Shown: positions 34,751-46,592, counted from the first letter of the stretch. The stretch: DNA of 64,000 nt from Collybia mongolica (GCA_013420905.1 JAAXNY010000011.1:682001-746000); one strand, 5' to 3'. Notes: generated by a model from the letters alone, not told the origin. Made by a program: numbers and translations.

Positions 34751-35253
34751 AAACCTCATTATGTATCCAGCAAGCACATTATAATGAGATCCTGAATGTA
34801 TCTTTGGCATTTATCAAATGTGATCTCAAAGTCTTCCATGGGTACATTATTAGAACACTATAAATGAGATCAGATTGTACTCACCAGGTATACTCTTGCC
34901 AGATTTTTATGGCATTCAGAATGGGATGCTGGACATGATATATGTAAGGGGAACACCCAATTCCACACATGCTATCACAACTCCCAACATCAGCACTTGC
35001 TCATCACTCATTGGTTATTCCTAGGGCATGGCAGGGGTAACCCTTGGGTTTTTTTTGCTGAACCCGTACCCGCACCTGTAAACATCGTACCCATAAGGGT
35101 AAGGGTACGGGTACACCTACAGAAATTGTGGGTACACCATAGAATTGTGGGTACACCATGATTAGCATGGGTACACATATGAGGCCATGGTTTTGCATTC
35201 CCTCGGCAAGGCAGACAACTAAGCTAGTGAAATTTGATACTACAAAATAAGTC
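34751..35253. other. Boundary between cyclase remnant and hAT element, GGGTAC-rich
   Basis: From about 35022 the sequence TAGGGCATGGCAGGGGTAACCC looks like a hAT inverted end, followed by many GGGTAC/CCGTACCC words, so it may be the 3' terminus of the hAT element whose transposase follows. No coding signal is seen between 34751 and 35021. Confidence 0.4.
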
Positions 35254-36840
35254 CTATTTGCTCTTTGCTGACACAGTGGCTACCACATCATCAAACACTA
35301 CAAGGCCGCACCATGCCCAGGAGCCAAAGCAAAGAAAGGCCCAAATTGAGGAAGGCGAGAGGCTGTTGCGCATAAATGGGAGTAGGTGACGGCCTTGTGA
35401 GAACACACGTTCGACAGCAGTAGAAGTGGCTAAAACAAAATATCAGACTTCTTCATGTAGATTAGAATAGTCTGACTTACCAGGGATGCTCAAGTAATCC
35501 AGAGCCATACAATGAAGGTTCAGATAGACAAATTTGTTATCAGTCCACCACTTCAAGGGATCTATCACGTTCTTGATGGGGAGGCTGAGGTATTCCTGGA
35601 TCTCACTGGTACAACAACGATTGGTAACAGAGAGGTTGCCAAAAGATGCAAATCCAACAACATTCTGGCTTGAATCCTCTGTGGGCACTAGGTTTGGTTC
35701 ATTGGCCTTCTTCTCATACTTTTCTACATACTCCTCTCGGACCAGAGTTTCCACCTCGTCAATCCATTCTCCCTCCCACTTCTGATTACGGAATATTCCA
35801 GTTTCATGCCAGGGTGTAGAACCATGGCAATGCAATAGACATTGGAGGAATTGGTGAGCAAGTAGTAACAGTCCATTTTCTTGCAGGCGAGCTTCATGGC
35901 CACTGAGAGTGCGGGGTGGTATGCTTTTCCGGTCTGGTAGTTGAGGTTATTTGTAATTCGGTCCATGGCAGGAATGATGGTGGCAACACTAGCAGAGTCC
36001 TGGGAGAAGAAAAGTGTTGCATTCTTGTATTGCTACAGAACGACAGGGACAAAGACTTACAAGTAAGATGGCAACGAGATCGTCAGTGATGGCCCACTCC
36101 TCGGTCTCCAGTTCAAACTTCTGGAGCTTGAGGGACTTGTCTGCGGTCATGGCATCGATGGCGGCACAATATTTGATGGCGAAGCATAGCATATAGTATG
36201 TAGAATTCCAACAAGTGACAACGTTGCGTGGGAGGACACAAGACTTCAGCTTGAACTCCGCACAATAATGACGCCATGCAGGAAGAGCGATAGTTGTTGA
36301 TTGTACAATTGTGAAAGCGAGGCTTCGAAGCTGCAACAATACATCAATCAATTGTCATAAGTTGATGGAAATAATATGTACCTTTGATACTGTTTGACGA
36401 ACAGCAGCCGTATCAGCCATGAGCAGTTCTCGCTCATCCTCACCCAGGGCTTCCAATTCGTCAATACCATCATCGACGTCGTCAACATCGGGAACATCTG
36501 GGAGGTTGTCATCATCATTGTCATCATCTTCAAGCTCGTCGTCGTCCAGGAGATCATTGATGTCGGCATTGCACCGTCTTCGGTTGTTTTGCCTAAGCCA
36601 ACGCTGAAGGGATGGAGGAGTTTTTTCGCAGAGAGCTGTAAGGTGTGGTTGAAGCACTGCATGTGGTTCTCCAGCTCAAAAGAATTGGGCATCTCAGCAA
36701 GTGTTTCTCCTTGAGTATTGTTTGATGTCGCATTGTTGGCATTCATCGCAAGAATCTGCACAAGTGATAGGTTTAAAAGTATAACAGTAGACTATGAACG
36801 TACCCATTCTTGAAGCCCAAACGTCTCAAGCATCCTCTGA
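35254..36840 (-). pseudogene. hAT-family transposase, C-terminal two thirds, frameshifted
   Basis: Exons on the minus strand read MLETFGLQEW (about 36836), then MQCFNHTLQLSAKKLL, an Asp-rich acidic block, LRSLAFTIVQSTTIALPAW, VVTCWNSTYYMLCFAIKY (the RWNSTY region of hAT transposases), NNLNYQTGKAYHPALSVA, and the C-terminal dimerisation region ALDYLSIPG / STAVERVFSQGRHLL, ending with TAG at 35254. Two 1-nt frameshifts are visible, one after GKTTEDG near 36560 and one after PGMKLEY near 35810. The 5' part is cut off by the Ty3 copy B LTR at 36844, so the gene is dead. Confidence 0.85.
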
Positions 36841-36843
36841 AAG

Positions 36844-37327
36844 TGTTACAAATTCCCTATTCACATGTTCTATTCATTCTTTTCTTTACACATCACCAAT
36901 TATACATGCTTACTAACATTGGACAACTCTTATCTCTAAAAACCCATATATGCATTCTATTTCCCATGCTTACTCATCCCTTTATCTATACAGCCAATGG
37001 CACTAATCCCTCTTATCTATATAGCCAATAGCACAAACCACTCTTATCTATGCTTATCGGACTCATACATATATATAGGGATATTCTAGCTTAGATAGTT
37101 CTTTAGCTTGACCTAGCTGAATTCACCTTATTCATCTACTCTTGACTCCTTGACGTGAACTTGATCCTACTTGCCTTACGAAGGGAGTAGTGCATCTTTG
37201 ATACAGACAATCTGACTTAGCCCTACTGAGGGAGTCATTAGATGTGGGACTTACAGAGTTGACGGTCTAGAACAAACAAACAATAAACCAGACTGATCTA
37301 GAGGATAAGGCCTAAACAGCCATAACA
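36844..37327 (+). repeat. 5' LTR of Ty3 copy B
   Basis: 484 bp, TGTTACA...ATAACA, homologous to the copy A LTR, with the same TATA-like word (ACATATATATAGGG) at about 37067. Most similarity lies in the second half. Confidence 0.9.
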
Positions 37328-37395
37328 AAAGGTCAAGCTGATCAGAACCGTCAACCTATTAAGGTTTAGATGCAACGGCACCAGCATGATACAGA

Positions 37396-38442
37396 TTGAA
37401 CCCTGCAAGCAGCAGTGGTAGCAGCAGAAGCAGCAGTAGGCAGAGCACCTTCAGCAACAAAGATTTTCAAGATGCAGAAGAACAGCCAAGACTCGCAGTA
37501 GTCACACAGACAATAGAAACACCCACGACACCAAAACTGAAGACAGAAAGTTCTGAAAGAAAGGAACCCGAAGAACCACCAAAACCCAAAACACCAGACT
37601 CACCGATACCACCCAACTCTGACATAGAAATGGCAGAAGAATGAAGACCCACTGAGATCAAACTCAGCTCACCGAATGTTTTTGATGGAAACAGAAAGAT
37701 GATGAAGGACTTTGTCCTTGATTGCAAGATATACCTGGGAGCAAACAACAGAATTTACAACACAGACTGGAAGCGAATCCTTTACGTGCTTTCTTATATG
37801 AAAGGAGGAACAGCAGGATCATGGAAGAAATCCTGGTACAGAGAGAAAAGTGACAACCCAGGCACTTTTACAGATTTTATGACAACAGTCAAAGAAGCAT
37901 TTTCCACACCAGATGAAGCAGGAGACACCAGACAGACCCTGAAGACGCTGCGCATGCAAGGAAACATGACAGCAGACAATTACATTGTGGAGTTCAAATC
38001 AGCCGCATTGGAAAGCCAGATCACTGAAAGCAAAGCACTCATTGAGTACTTCATGGAAGGAATACCACCTTCCTTGATGCAGAAGATTTTGATGATGGAT
38101 AACCCACCTACCACCATCAAGGGTTGGTACCAGAAGGCATCCATATTCGACACCCAGTTCAGACGTGCAAGATTGATTGTAGGACAAATCAAAGGAAATA
38201 CCGGAAAACCTGCAGGAGGAAACAATGGAAAGAAATATAATTTCCAACAGAACAACCCCAGATACATCCCAAACAACGCCAGGGACCCAAACGCAATGGA
38301 TATAGATTGATTGACTATCCAAGAAAGAGATGAACACATGAAGCGAGGACTATGCTTCGAATGTCACAAGTTCAGACATCAAGCATCAGATCATAGAGCT
38401 GGAGGCTCTATTCCCCAGGCCCCATGAAAGGAAGAACCAAAG
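37396..38442 (+). pseudogene. gag of Ty3 copy B
   Basis: A Ser/Pro/Glu-rich start (MNPASSSGSS) is followed by a retrotransposon Gag/capsid region (NVFDGNRKMMKDFVLDCKIY, YVLSYMKGGTAGSW, LKTLRMQGNMTADNYIVEF). A nucleocapsid-like segment carries a damaged knuckle, CFECHKFRHQASDH, where the last Cys is His. TGA stops interrupt at 37642, 38308 and 38425; the reading frame continues across the first two. Stops sit where Arg codons fit. Confidence 0.85.
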
Positions 38443-38539
38443 ACACCAATGAAAGGCAAAGACACCTATATGAAGAGAAGGAGATTGCCTTGAAGAACAT
38501 GGAAGATGAGGGTTTTTAAAGCGGCAGCCTGAATTGACG

Positions 38540-40459
38540 TCAGTACCTGCCGAGACTTATTCTGTTACACTATCACCTGTAATTTTAGGAGAAATGAATT
38601 GACAATCTCTTTCTATTCCAGTTACAGTGATTGAAGAACAGAAAAACATCAAAACCCCAGCAATTGGACTTATCAATTGCGGAACTGGAGGTATCTTCAT
38701 TGACAAGACATTTGTTGAAGAAAATGAAATAAAGACAACCCCACTGAGAAAGTCAATCTCAGTTAGGAACATAGATGGAACAAAGAACAAATCAGGGAAC
38801 ATCACAGACTGTGTATGGACCAAGATTCAAATTGGAGATGAAGAAATCAGAATCTGACTATTAGTTAGCAGATTAGGAAAGGAAAACATCATCCTTGGAT
38901 TACCATGGTTAAAACGGCACAACCCCAAGATTGATTGGGAGAAAGGAACACTCGACTTCGGACCAAGCATCAAAAAAGGAGTTCTATCGGAAGCAATCCG
39001 AAGGAATATAGAAATCCAACAGATGAAACAAACACGGCAATACCCCAAGGCAACGGTAACGGAAACACAGGAAGAACACCCAGAAGAAATCCCAAGGAAT
39101 CAACCCCTTGAAGATTGGCAACCAATTCTTTTAGGAATTGACGAAGAAGATGACGAACATGAAGTCAATCTACTTAGGACATACATCCATCCAGAAGACG
39201 ATGAAGAAGAATCCATTTGGATAAATGCAAAGACATCAATATCACAGGAACTGGAACACAAGGCAGAAATCAAAGATCAGAAATGGAAGAAGACACTACC
39301 GGAATTCTATCAAGAATATGCGTCACTATTTGACAAAACAAACTTGGAAAGAATGCTAACATGATGATCATGGGACCACGCAATAGATCTAAAACCTGAC
39401 TTCATCCTAAAGGATTGTAAGATCTATCCCATTAGCCTGGCGGAACAAGGAAAACTGGATGAATTCATTGATGAAAACATGCGAAAAGGATACATCAGAC
39501 CAACAAAATCCCCACAGGCATCCCCTTCTTCTTTGTATCAAAGAAGACTCAACAAAACTTTGACCAACTCAGGATTACAGGAGACTAAATGAAGGAACAA
39601 TAAAGAACACATACCCTTTACCACTTGTAGGGGAGCTTCTTGACAAACTGAAAGGAGCCAAATATTTCACGAAATTGGACCTACAATGGGGATACAACAA
39701 TGTCCAGATCAAAGAAGGCAATGAATGGAAAGCAGCATTCAAAACTAACAGGGGATTGTTTGAACCCCTTGTTATGTTTTTCAGCTTATGCAATTCACCA
39801 GCGACATTCCAGAACATGATGAACGACATCTATGCAATAGAAATTGATGAAGGATGGATCCTGATCTACATGGACAACATCCTGATTTCCTCCGATAACA
39901 TTGATGATTTACGAAGAAAGACCATGAAGGTCCTGGATAAACTGAAGGAAAACGACTTGTACCTGAATCTGGACAAATGTGTATTCAAAGCCACAGAACT
40001 TGAATACCTTGGACTAGTCATCAGAGAAAACAAAATAGGTATGGAACCAACTAAATTGGCAGGAATCGCAGATTGGCCAGCCCCGACAACAGTGAAACAA
40101 GTCCAATCATTCCTCGGATTCCAAACTTCTACCGAAAGTTCATTGGACACTACACTGAACTTAGCAGACCATTGACAAATCTGACAAGAAAAGACATTGA
40201 ATGGAAGTGGACTCAAGATTGCCAGGAAGCATTCGACGGATTAAAACAGAAATTTTTGAAATCACCCATCCTCATGATGCCTGACAAAAACAAACCATTC
40301 CACATCAAATCAGACGCTTCAAAATGGGCCACAGGCGCAGTACTATGACAACAAAATGACAATGGAGAATGGCATCCATGCAGATACATTTCACACTCAT
40401 TTACAAAAACAGAAAGAAACTACAAAATCTACGACAGAGAATTACTAGGCATCATTCCA
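38540..40459 (+). pseudogene. pol of Ty3 copy B (protease, RT, partial RNase H)
   Basis: The aspartic protease box reads LINCGTGGIFID, with the catalytic Asp changed to Asn. The RT box reads YMDN instead of YMDD. TGA stops lie at 38600, 38855, 39362, 39365 and 40346, the last where copy A has CGA (Arg). Two 1-base deletions relative to copy A shift the frame near 39542 and near 40121. The copy ends in RNase H at 40459. Confidence 0.88.
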
Positions 40460-40800
40460 GTACTTCACACTCCCCCACATCCTGCAGAGGATTCCAATCA
40501 GAATCCGGAATTCTGACAGGAATCCGATTGGAATCCAGAGGAATGCAGGAAGATTTTGAAAAAGTTTTAAAACAGAAAATTCCTTTGAGGAATTCTGCAA
40601 TATTCTGCTCGGAACACAGAATTCCGATTGAAATCATCGGAATTCCGCAGAATTTTGAGGAATTTCTTACAAAGTGTGGAAGAAGAAAATTCTCAAAGGA
40701 ATTCCGCAACATTCTGCTCAGATTCTGATCGGAATTCATAAGTTTTAAGTCAAAACAGTCAATAAAGTCAACAGTATATCTAACATTTTGAAGTACTAAA
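40460..40800. repeat. GGAATTC-rich array, probable terminus of a KDZ-type element
   Basis: From 40460 to about 40735 the word GGAATTC or one-base variants recurs at least ten times in both orientations, with A/T-rich spacers. It sits directly beyond the 3' end of the KDZ transposase remnant and directly at the break of Ty3 copy B. Bilateral short-motif arrays of this sort are typical subterminal transposase-binding regions. No gene is seen. Confidence 0.55.
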
Positions 40801-41241
40801 TTACTCTCTTTCAGCCTGTCTTTTTAAAATCTGTTGAGTATGATAAAAAAGCATAACATGGATAAACCAATCAAAGTTTTCTCCAGTCATTCTTTTCATG
40901 ATAGATTCAAATCCACCCAACCATGCATTGAGTTGTTCACAAGCCTGTTTTAAAATTAATAAATATTAAAGTGTGTATAAACAATACTTACTTGTGTATT
41001 GAATGCACGCTTGTAGTAAGGATTGCCTTGATTGTCCTGAGCCACAACAAGATTTGGTGCAGAACCATTCAAGGGTGCTGGATTACACCATTTTCAACAC
41101 AAGTAATCTGAAGTACGATGATTCTTATAATGATAAACATCAACAATTAATCTTGATGTATCCAGCCAATCATTGTAAATGGGATTGGCAAGAGCAGTTC
41201 AAAGTACCAAGCAAGCTTTGTCAATGCAGATATAGGATGGT
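40801..41241 (-). pseudogene. C-terminal fragment of a KDZ-type transposase
   Basis: Upstream exon on the minus strand: PSYICIDKACLVL, NDWLDTSRLIVDVYHY, NPAPLNGSAPNLVV, KRAFNTQ. Then an intron (about 40990-40947) and a last exon with ACEQLNAWLGGFESIMKRM and NFDWFIHVMLFYHT, ending TAA at 40801. These words match proteins with KDZ (Kyakuja-Dileera-Zisupton) transposase domains abundant in Agaricomycetes. Two TGA codons interrupt the upstream exon where family members have Arg (after ACLVL and after SDYLC). Upstream coding is cut off by the LINE poly-A end. Confidence 0.7.
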
Positions 41242-41242
41242 C

Positions 41243-44200
41243 TTTTTTTTTTTTTTTTTTTTTTAAATTCAACATTTTATATACCAACTGTACATAATAC
41301 ATGTGCTGGTCACTACAAGTAGTAATTGGGAAAGGGGGGAGAGGGGGGCAGGAGACAAAGCGCTGCAGGGCTAGGGTGCTTGCCCGACCGGGGTCGGACT
41401 AGCAAATGGAGCCAGAGCTCGTTGTACACAGGCCGGAAGGGCCAATCTATGCCAGGGGGTGGGCCCCCTGCTGCGGCGCTCCACAGCAGGTGGTGGCTTC
41501 AAGTCCACCGATTATCCAGGTTCGCATGTTCGGGCAGGGAGCACCCTATGGCCGTCACTTAGAACACTGAGTACCGCCCCTAGCCTGTTTAGGACTAGGG
41601 AACATCGAACACAAAAGCACTTTCGTTCTCTGAGAGGAATTCAACCAGCCATGCATAGCGCAGCTGGCAGCTGGGCTTGTCTTCCCATCCGTGTTGTGGA
41701 CAGTCAAATAGGACATGTTGTACGGTTTCCAAGGGAGCACCGCACCTACAGGAGACAGATTCTTCCTTGAAGAATTGCAATCGGAACGCCCCAATTGGAG
41801 CGTGGCCGGTGATGCATCACACCAAGCGGGCAGTCAGAGCATGGCTGTGACCAGTCTTGCGCATCCACGGCCCATTGTTTACATGGGTTGGAGTGAGCGG
41901 GGTGTCCTTTTTCGCATAGAGCGTCAGGAAATTGGAGCCAATGTACTTCTTGGACTGGAAGAGAGACTTCCAGCCATCAAGCATGCGTGTAACTGCTTCG
42001 CGTCATGCAAAGTCAGCAGATATAACCAGCGCTCCACCTGCCTCAACACAAGTTGAGACGGCGCTGATGTGTGCCAGTTGGTGGTCTTCAATCTCCACAC
42101 CACTTGTAATATGGTGGAGGTGAATCTTGTGGATGGTGTGGAGCTGCAGCCAAGGCAGCAGCACATTGCACACTTTGAGGGCTGATGCTTGACCTGAGTG
42201 GTGCGACGCATCGAGGGAACGCCTGAGGGCGTTGATGGAGTTGGAGAAGATATGGACATCATGGATGTCCTCTAGTCCAATGTCGGCTGCCTGTTGGGCG
42301 CCTTCCGCAATCGCTCGCAGCTCGGCGTCATCAGACATAGATAGGCCAGTAGCAAACCAGTCCTCATACAAATCTCCATCGTGCCAAACACGGTACACCG
42401 TGACTGACTGCATGGGAGGAGGGGGGGTGGATGCATCAGTGATAATGCAGATGCTCCATGGGGAATGAGAGGCCTCATCGACAGCGCTCTTCAGCGATGT
42501 GGTGCAGTCTTTCATGAATTCCTCGCGGTGATCACTGCCCTTAGGTGGGGGGGTGACAGTGTTGTAGACAATGCGACCAGGGAACAGGTCCTTGGGGCGC
42601 ATGCCTGGTTGGTTGAGTGGGTGGACAGGGTCCAGATCCAGGGAAGAGAGGCCAAGGTTAGACCAGGCCTCTACGATGGGTGATACTAGTTTACCGAGCC
42701 TACGGCTTGGGTTGCGGGCATTGAGGGTCTCGACAGAGAATTTGTGGTTCCCATTGATGAGGCGTCGAAAGGCGTGTGAGGCCTGGAGCGCATGGGAGCG
42801 GACATGACTCCTTTCCACCAGCTTTCTGACATGGAGGTGGATAGGGGGTATGCCTGCGAGGGTCTCGCCAGCCCCATTTGGGGATGTCTTGAAGGCGCCA
42901 GTGATCCAAAGGCATGCTCGTCTTTGCATCTTCCGGAGGTTATTGAGAGGGCCTGCCATGTGGGCCCCTTCGTACATCCAAAGCCTGCTCCCATATGTAG
43001 CAATGGGAAGAACACAGGCTCGGTATAGCATTTGTTTGTGCTTGGGCCTAAGTCCACGCACCGAGTTGCCAAGGGAGAGCATAGCCTTTACAGAGGTGAG
43101 GGCTTTGTTCGTGTATTGTTTGACGTGCTCTCTGAATGTGAGGGGACAGTCAAAGAAGAATCCGAGGTAGCGCCAAATGGTGCCAGGGCGGAGGGGGGTG
43201 TCCCCAGTATATGGGGCATAGCCAAGGTTGATGTCAGGGTTGATATTGCCATGTTTTTGAGAGAAGTGGAATCCCTCTGACTTGCTGTGTTCAAGAATCA
43301 AACCCATAGCCTGGGTGAGCTCAAATACGACTTTGTAGGCCCCTTTGAGCTTAACAAGGTTCTGTTTGAATGTGTCCGACTGCACTATAATGGTGCCATC
43401 GTCCACATAGGAAATTAGTGAAGCTATGTGGACCCTCCGTTCGAATTCCTTGAGGAGGGGTGCGAGGCATAGGGCAGAGAGGATGGGGGACATGGCGGAG
43501 CCCTGTCCCAGACCCACGCTGGATGGGAAGAGCGGGGACACTTCGTCATCCCACGCGTATCTAGTATGATGATCAACAAGGTATGACCTGAAGAACGCAA
43601 CCACTTCTGGCGCGAATCCCTGTCTCTCAAGGATGTGTAAGAGGACCTTGTGGTTTATGGATGGGAAGAACTGAGCTAGGTCAAAGGCAACGACGCTTGT
43701 CTTGAGTTTGGCACGCCATCCTGAGCGGACAACGTGTGTGAGAAAGCAGCCAGCATCCTTGGTGGAGTTCTGACGGACTCCTCCGAACTGATTGGAGTGA
43801 AGTACACCATGTTGAGCAGCTTCAAACTGCATCCTGGTGGACAGCATTTTCTCTAGAAGTTTGCCCAGTGTGTTCAATAGAACTATTGGGCGAAACGACT
43901 TGGGAGTGTCATACGATGGTTTACCCAGCTTGGGTATGACCACTGTAATGGATGCTTTAAACTTGGCAGGCCAATGGCCTGACAAGAGGCAAGCGTTTGC
44001 AAGCCACAAGAGTAGTTTGCTGCACAGGTCATCTTGGATGATCCATTTAAGGTGACGCCATGAGATGTGATCCGGCCCAGGGGCGGATTGATTTGAGGTG
44101 CCTGAAAGGGCATCCGACATCTCAGCAGCAGAGTAGGGGACCCACACCCACGTTGTGGGTGAGGTCCAAGCGTTGCCCAGCTTGTCAAGGTCAATTGGCC

Positions 44201-44760
44201 TATCAATAGCTGAGTTGAAGGTGGAGTGCAATGCGTTCCATAGCAACTCTGTGGTGCTGCATGGCATGCCTTGGTACAAGATAGCCTCAACCGGGGGTGT
44301 CTTGCGTGGGCCTACCCAGTCCATGAGATCCCATGGTCTGAGGTTAGTATTAGCAATTTCGTCGATGCGTTCGTCGAAGTGCTTTCGTTTTGCTCTATGC
44401 GTGGCGGCCTTGAAGGCCTTCCAGTCCTCTGGGAGATCAGAGCTCATGGCCTCAGACCTTGTCCAGGCGCAGTCCGAGTCCCACCAAGACTTAGACCGGG
44501 CGCAAGCCCGGTTAGTCTTAGTGTGATGGGACCACGCCGTTTCAAAGCCCTTGGCTATCGCCTGAGCAACTAGTTGAGTTTGTTCCGCTGATGAGATGTC
44601 AGGGATTTGGATGAGCCTGAGAAGTGAGCACACTTCCGTGAGGAAAGCGGTCTCTTCTTCGGAGTCAATTTTGATTGACATCTTCCCTTCGGGGAACTCA
44701 ACCCTAAGGGGAATGTCTAGGAGTAGAGGAAAGTGATCAGGTTCACACTGTGAAACTGAG
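41243..44760 (-). mobile_element. LINE (non-LTR retrotransposon), 5'-truncated
   Basis: It runs on the minus strand from about 44760 to a 22-base A tail (the T run at 41243-41264). The endonuclease domain is missing apart from its last residues (PDHFPL). RT, RNase H-like and C-terminal zinc-finger regions are present. 5' truncation is normal for LINE insertion. No convincing target-site duplication was found: the flanks GATATAGGATGG and GAATAGATGAAA are only similar. Confidence 0.88.
41595..44760 (-). pseudogene. LINE ORF2 (RT, RNase H-like, CCHC end)
   Basis: An open frame of more than 900 codons holds reverse transcriptase (QSAPGPDHISWRHLKW, FRPIVLLNTLGKLLEKML, FDLAQFFPSINH, GLGQGSAMSPILSAL and the active site SYVDDGTI). 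After a thumb/linker region comes an RNase H-like domain (CIITDAST...DAELRAIAEG). An in-frame TGA at 42003-42005 interrupts it. Reading through gives the usual C-terminal zinc finger (CRCGAPLETVQHVLFDC) and a stop at 41595. The two YVDD aspartates are intact. One stop apart, this is the best-preserved retroelement ORF of the window. Confidence 0.88.
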
Positions 44761-45340
44761 AATAGATGAAATTCAACCCTGTGTTTCATCCTCTTAAATA
44801 AGAGAAATAATACATTAAAAATATGAAATTCATTCAATTAACAATCCTAAAATGTAATGAATTTCATCTCAAAGATGTTTGAAAACACACCCCCTGTAGG
44901 GGGAAAAATGGAGGGAAAACCCCCCTTTAAGGTATAATTTGATGGATGAATTTCATGCGAAATTTGTCTGTATTCATACCCCTCATAATTCACCCTCATG
45001 GGATGAATTTCTTACTATCAAGGGTGCTATACTAACCTTTCAAAAAGGATGAATTTCATACTATTAAGGGCAGAAATAACACCCTTGCGAGTCTTACATG
45101 AGGGATGAATTTCATACTATTAAGGGAAAAAATACTGGCATTTTATGAGAGATGAAAATCATATGTTCGAATTCATCCCATTTTCCTCACTTAAATTCAT
45201 CCTCTTTTTCATCATTTTACTGGATTGTTTTTGGATGAAAGTAGTACTAACTTTTCATCCATTGAAAGGTTGAAATGCACTCATTTTTATTTGGATATTT
45301 CATCCTCTTATAGATGTTTAAATTTGTGTGATTCAACATT
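44761..45340. repeat. Left GGATGAA-motif array
   Basis: More than ten copies of GATGAAATTC, GGATGAATTTCATACTATT and reverse forms occur in 580 bp, with recurring ACTATTAAGGG neighbours. It is the counterpart of the array at 54290-54665. Confidence 0.75.
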
Positions 45341-45357
45341 TAACAATATTCTAATGA

Positions 45358-46273
45358 TTAGTAGGCTTCTGATTCATTCCCTTCCTCATCCTCCTGGTCC
45401 TCACCCTCCTGGTCCTCACCCTTCTGGTCCCCATCCTCTTCCCCCTCATCACTACTATCTACTTCATCCTCATCATGCTCATTTAAGTCAATGTCAACAT
45501 CCATTTCCTCCTCATCATCAGCATTACTGCCCCCTACTGTATTTCCAGTCTCATTTGTATACCCACATTTACAAGCATAGGCGCGTTTGTTCTTCAAATG
45601 TGACTTGATAAATTCTTGAGTGGCCCAGCCATTATGGAATTTTTTGAGGTATGTATGCCGACTTTCGGCCTGAAATAAATTATTTAAATGAGTAACAAAG
45701 CAGCAAAGAAAAGACTTACCATGCGGATGATTTGACTAATGACTACTGTAGGTTGCCTGTGCCAAACAACCGAGTAGTTAAGGCCTGCGTTACCAACTAA
45801 ACTACGAACGCAGCGCTATTACTTGTAAAAAAAAAGATTGGAGCAAAGGGTTTTAAGAAGTAAAACTTACATGAATGGCCTTGTATAAATTGGAATCATC
45901 TTGGAGTTGCATTTCAGCCTGGAGATTGAATCCGTTCCCTGCGACACCGCGTGGTGGGCGTGGTATGTCATTCTTCTGCTGTTCTTTAGCATGGGCAGCT
46001 TTGCGAAGAGCTACAAGTTCAGCTAGTCACATTAGTATGGTATAGGAAGTATGCAAAAAAAAAAGTAATACCTTTCATTTTCTTCATTTTTGCTTCCATT
46101 GCCATTGCCTCTGATGTATTTATCCATGTACCTGGTGAAACAAAATGTAATAATAGGTAACATGTTTCCATTTGAAAATCACAGTATCCACCTTTAACTC
46201 TCTGGGATGAGCCCAAAGACAATGCCACCTTGCAAGATTGCTTCGCTTTTTGAAATGCGGTAGACTTAGCCAT
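45358..46273 (-). CDS. Small transposon-borne gene with acidic C-terminus, unknown function
   Basis: It starts MAKSTAFQKAKQSCKVAL at 46273, then exons GTWINTSEAMAMEAKMKKMK and AELVALRKAAHAKEQQKN, followed by RPPRGVAGNGFNLQAEMQL. After a long intron region of uncertain splicing (about 45875-45730), the frame QIIRMAESRHTYLKKFHNGW leads into a terminal exon with ACKCGYTNETG and a run of Asp/Glu, ending at 45358. A basic N-terminal half and a very acidic end suggest a nuclear, DNA- or chromatin-binding protein, but no family is certain. It shares a ~360-bp promoter region (46274-46632) with the divergent small gene. Confidence 0.6.
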
Positions 46274-46592
46274 AGTTTTATGGAAAAGGGTGCGTTGGAG
46301 AAAGAGCTGGTGGCAAAGGTGAAGAAAGGCAAGACCGAGCGAATGAGGAGATGCTGGGAGACACAGAGAAAGAGGGTTCTTTTAAATTTGAGGTGGAGCA
46401 GGTTCCGTCCCCAAGGACAACAGAACCGAGCTCAAATTAATTCGCACAGGGGATGAAAAAGAAAAAAAAATGGGTTCTGGGCTTTGGGGTGGGCAAAGGG
46501 ATTTCTATAATCTGACTAGCTTTGGATTCCGGATCTATAACTGTACTTGGGTAGAACTGTTGGGGTTTGGGGCATGAGCACAAAATAAAACA

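Larger units (their letters stand above)
36844..40459 (+). mobile_element. Ty3/gypsy retrotransposon, copy B, 3'-truncated
   Basis: It begins with a complete 5' LTR inserted in the hAT transposase, followed by gag, protease, RT and the start of RNase H. It breaks off at about 40459, where similarity to copy A stops in the middle of the RNase H domain (GIIR...), directly against a KDZ-element terminus. Integrase, chromodomain, the extra ORF and the 3' LTR are missing. Confidence 0.9.

Noticed and set aside
37328..37400. A tRNA primer-binding site after the Ty3 copy B LTR
   Set aside because: The bases right after the LTR (AAAGGTCAAGCTG) do not match an initiator-Met or other tRNA 3' end that I can recall with confidence.
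41225..44775. Target-site duplication of the LINE
   Set aside because: The flanks (GATATAGGATGG and GAATAGATGAAA) are similar but not identical and could match by chance.
45741..45820. tRNA-like sequence on the minus strand (TAGTTTAGTTGGTAACG resembles an A box) in an intron of the small acidic gene
   Set aside because: The acceptor, anticodon and T stems do not pair and the B box is poor, so no tRNA or SINE could be supported.
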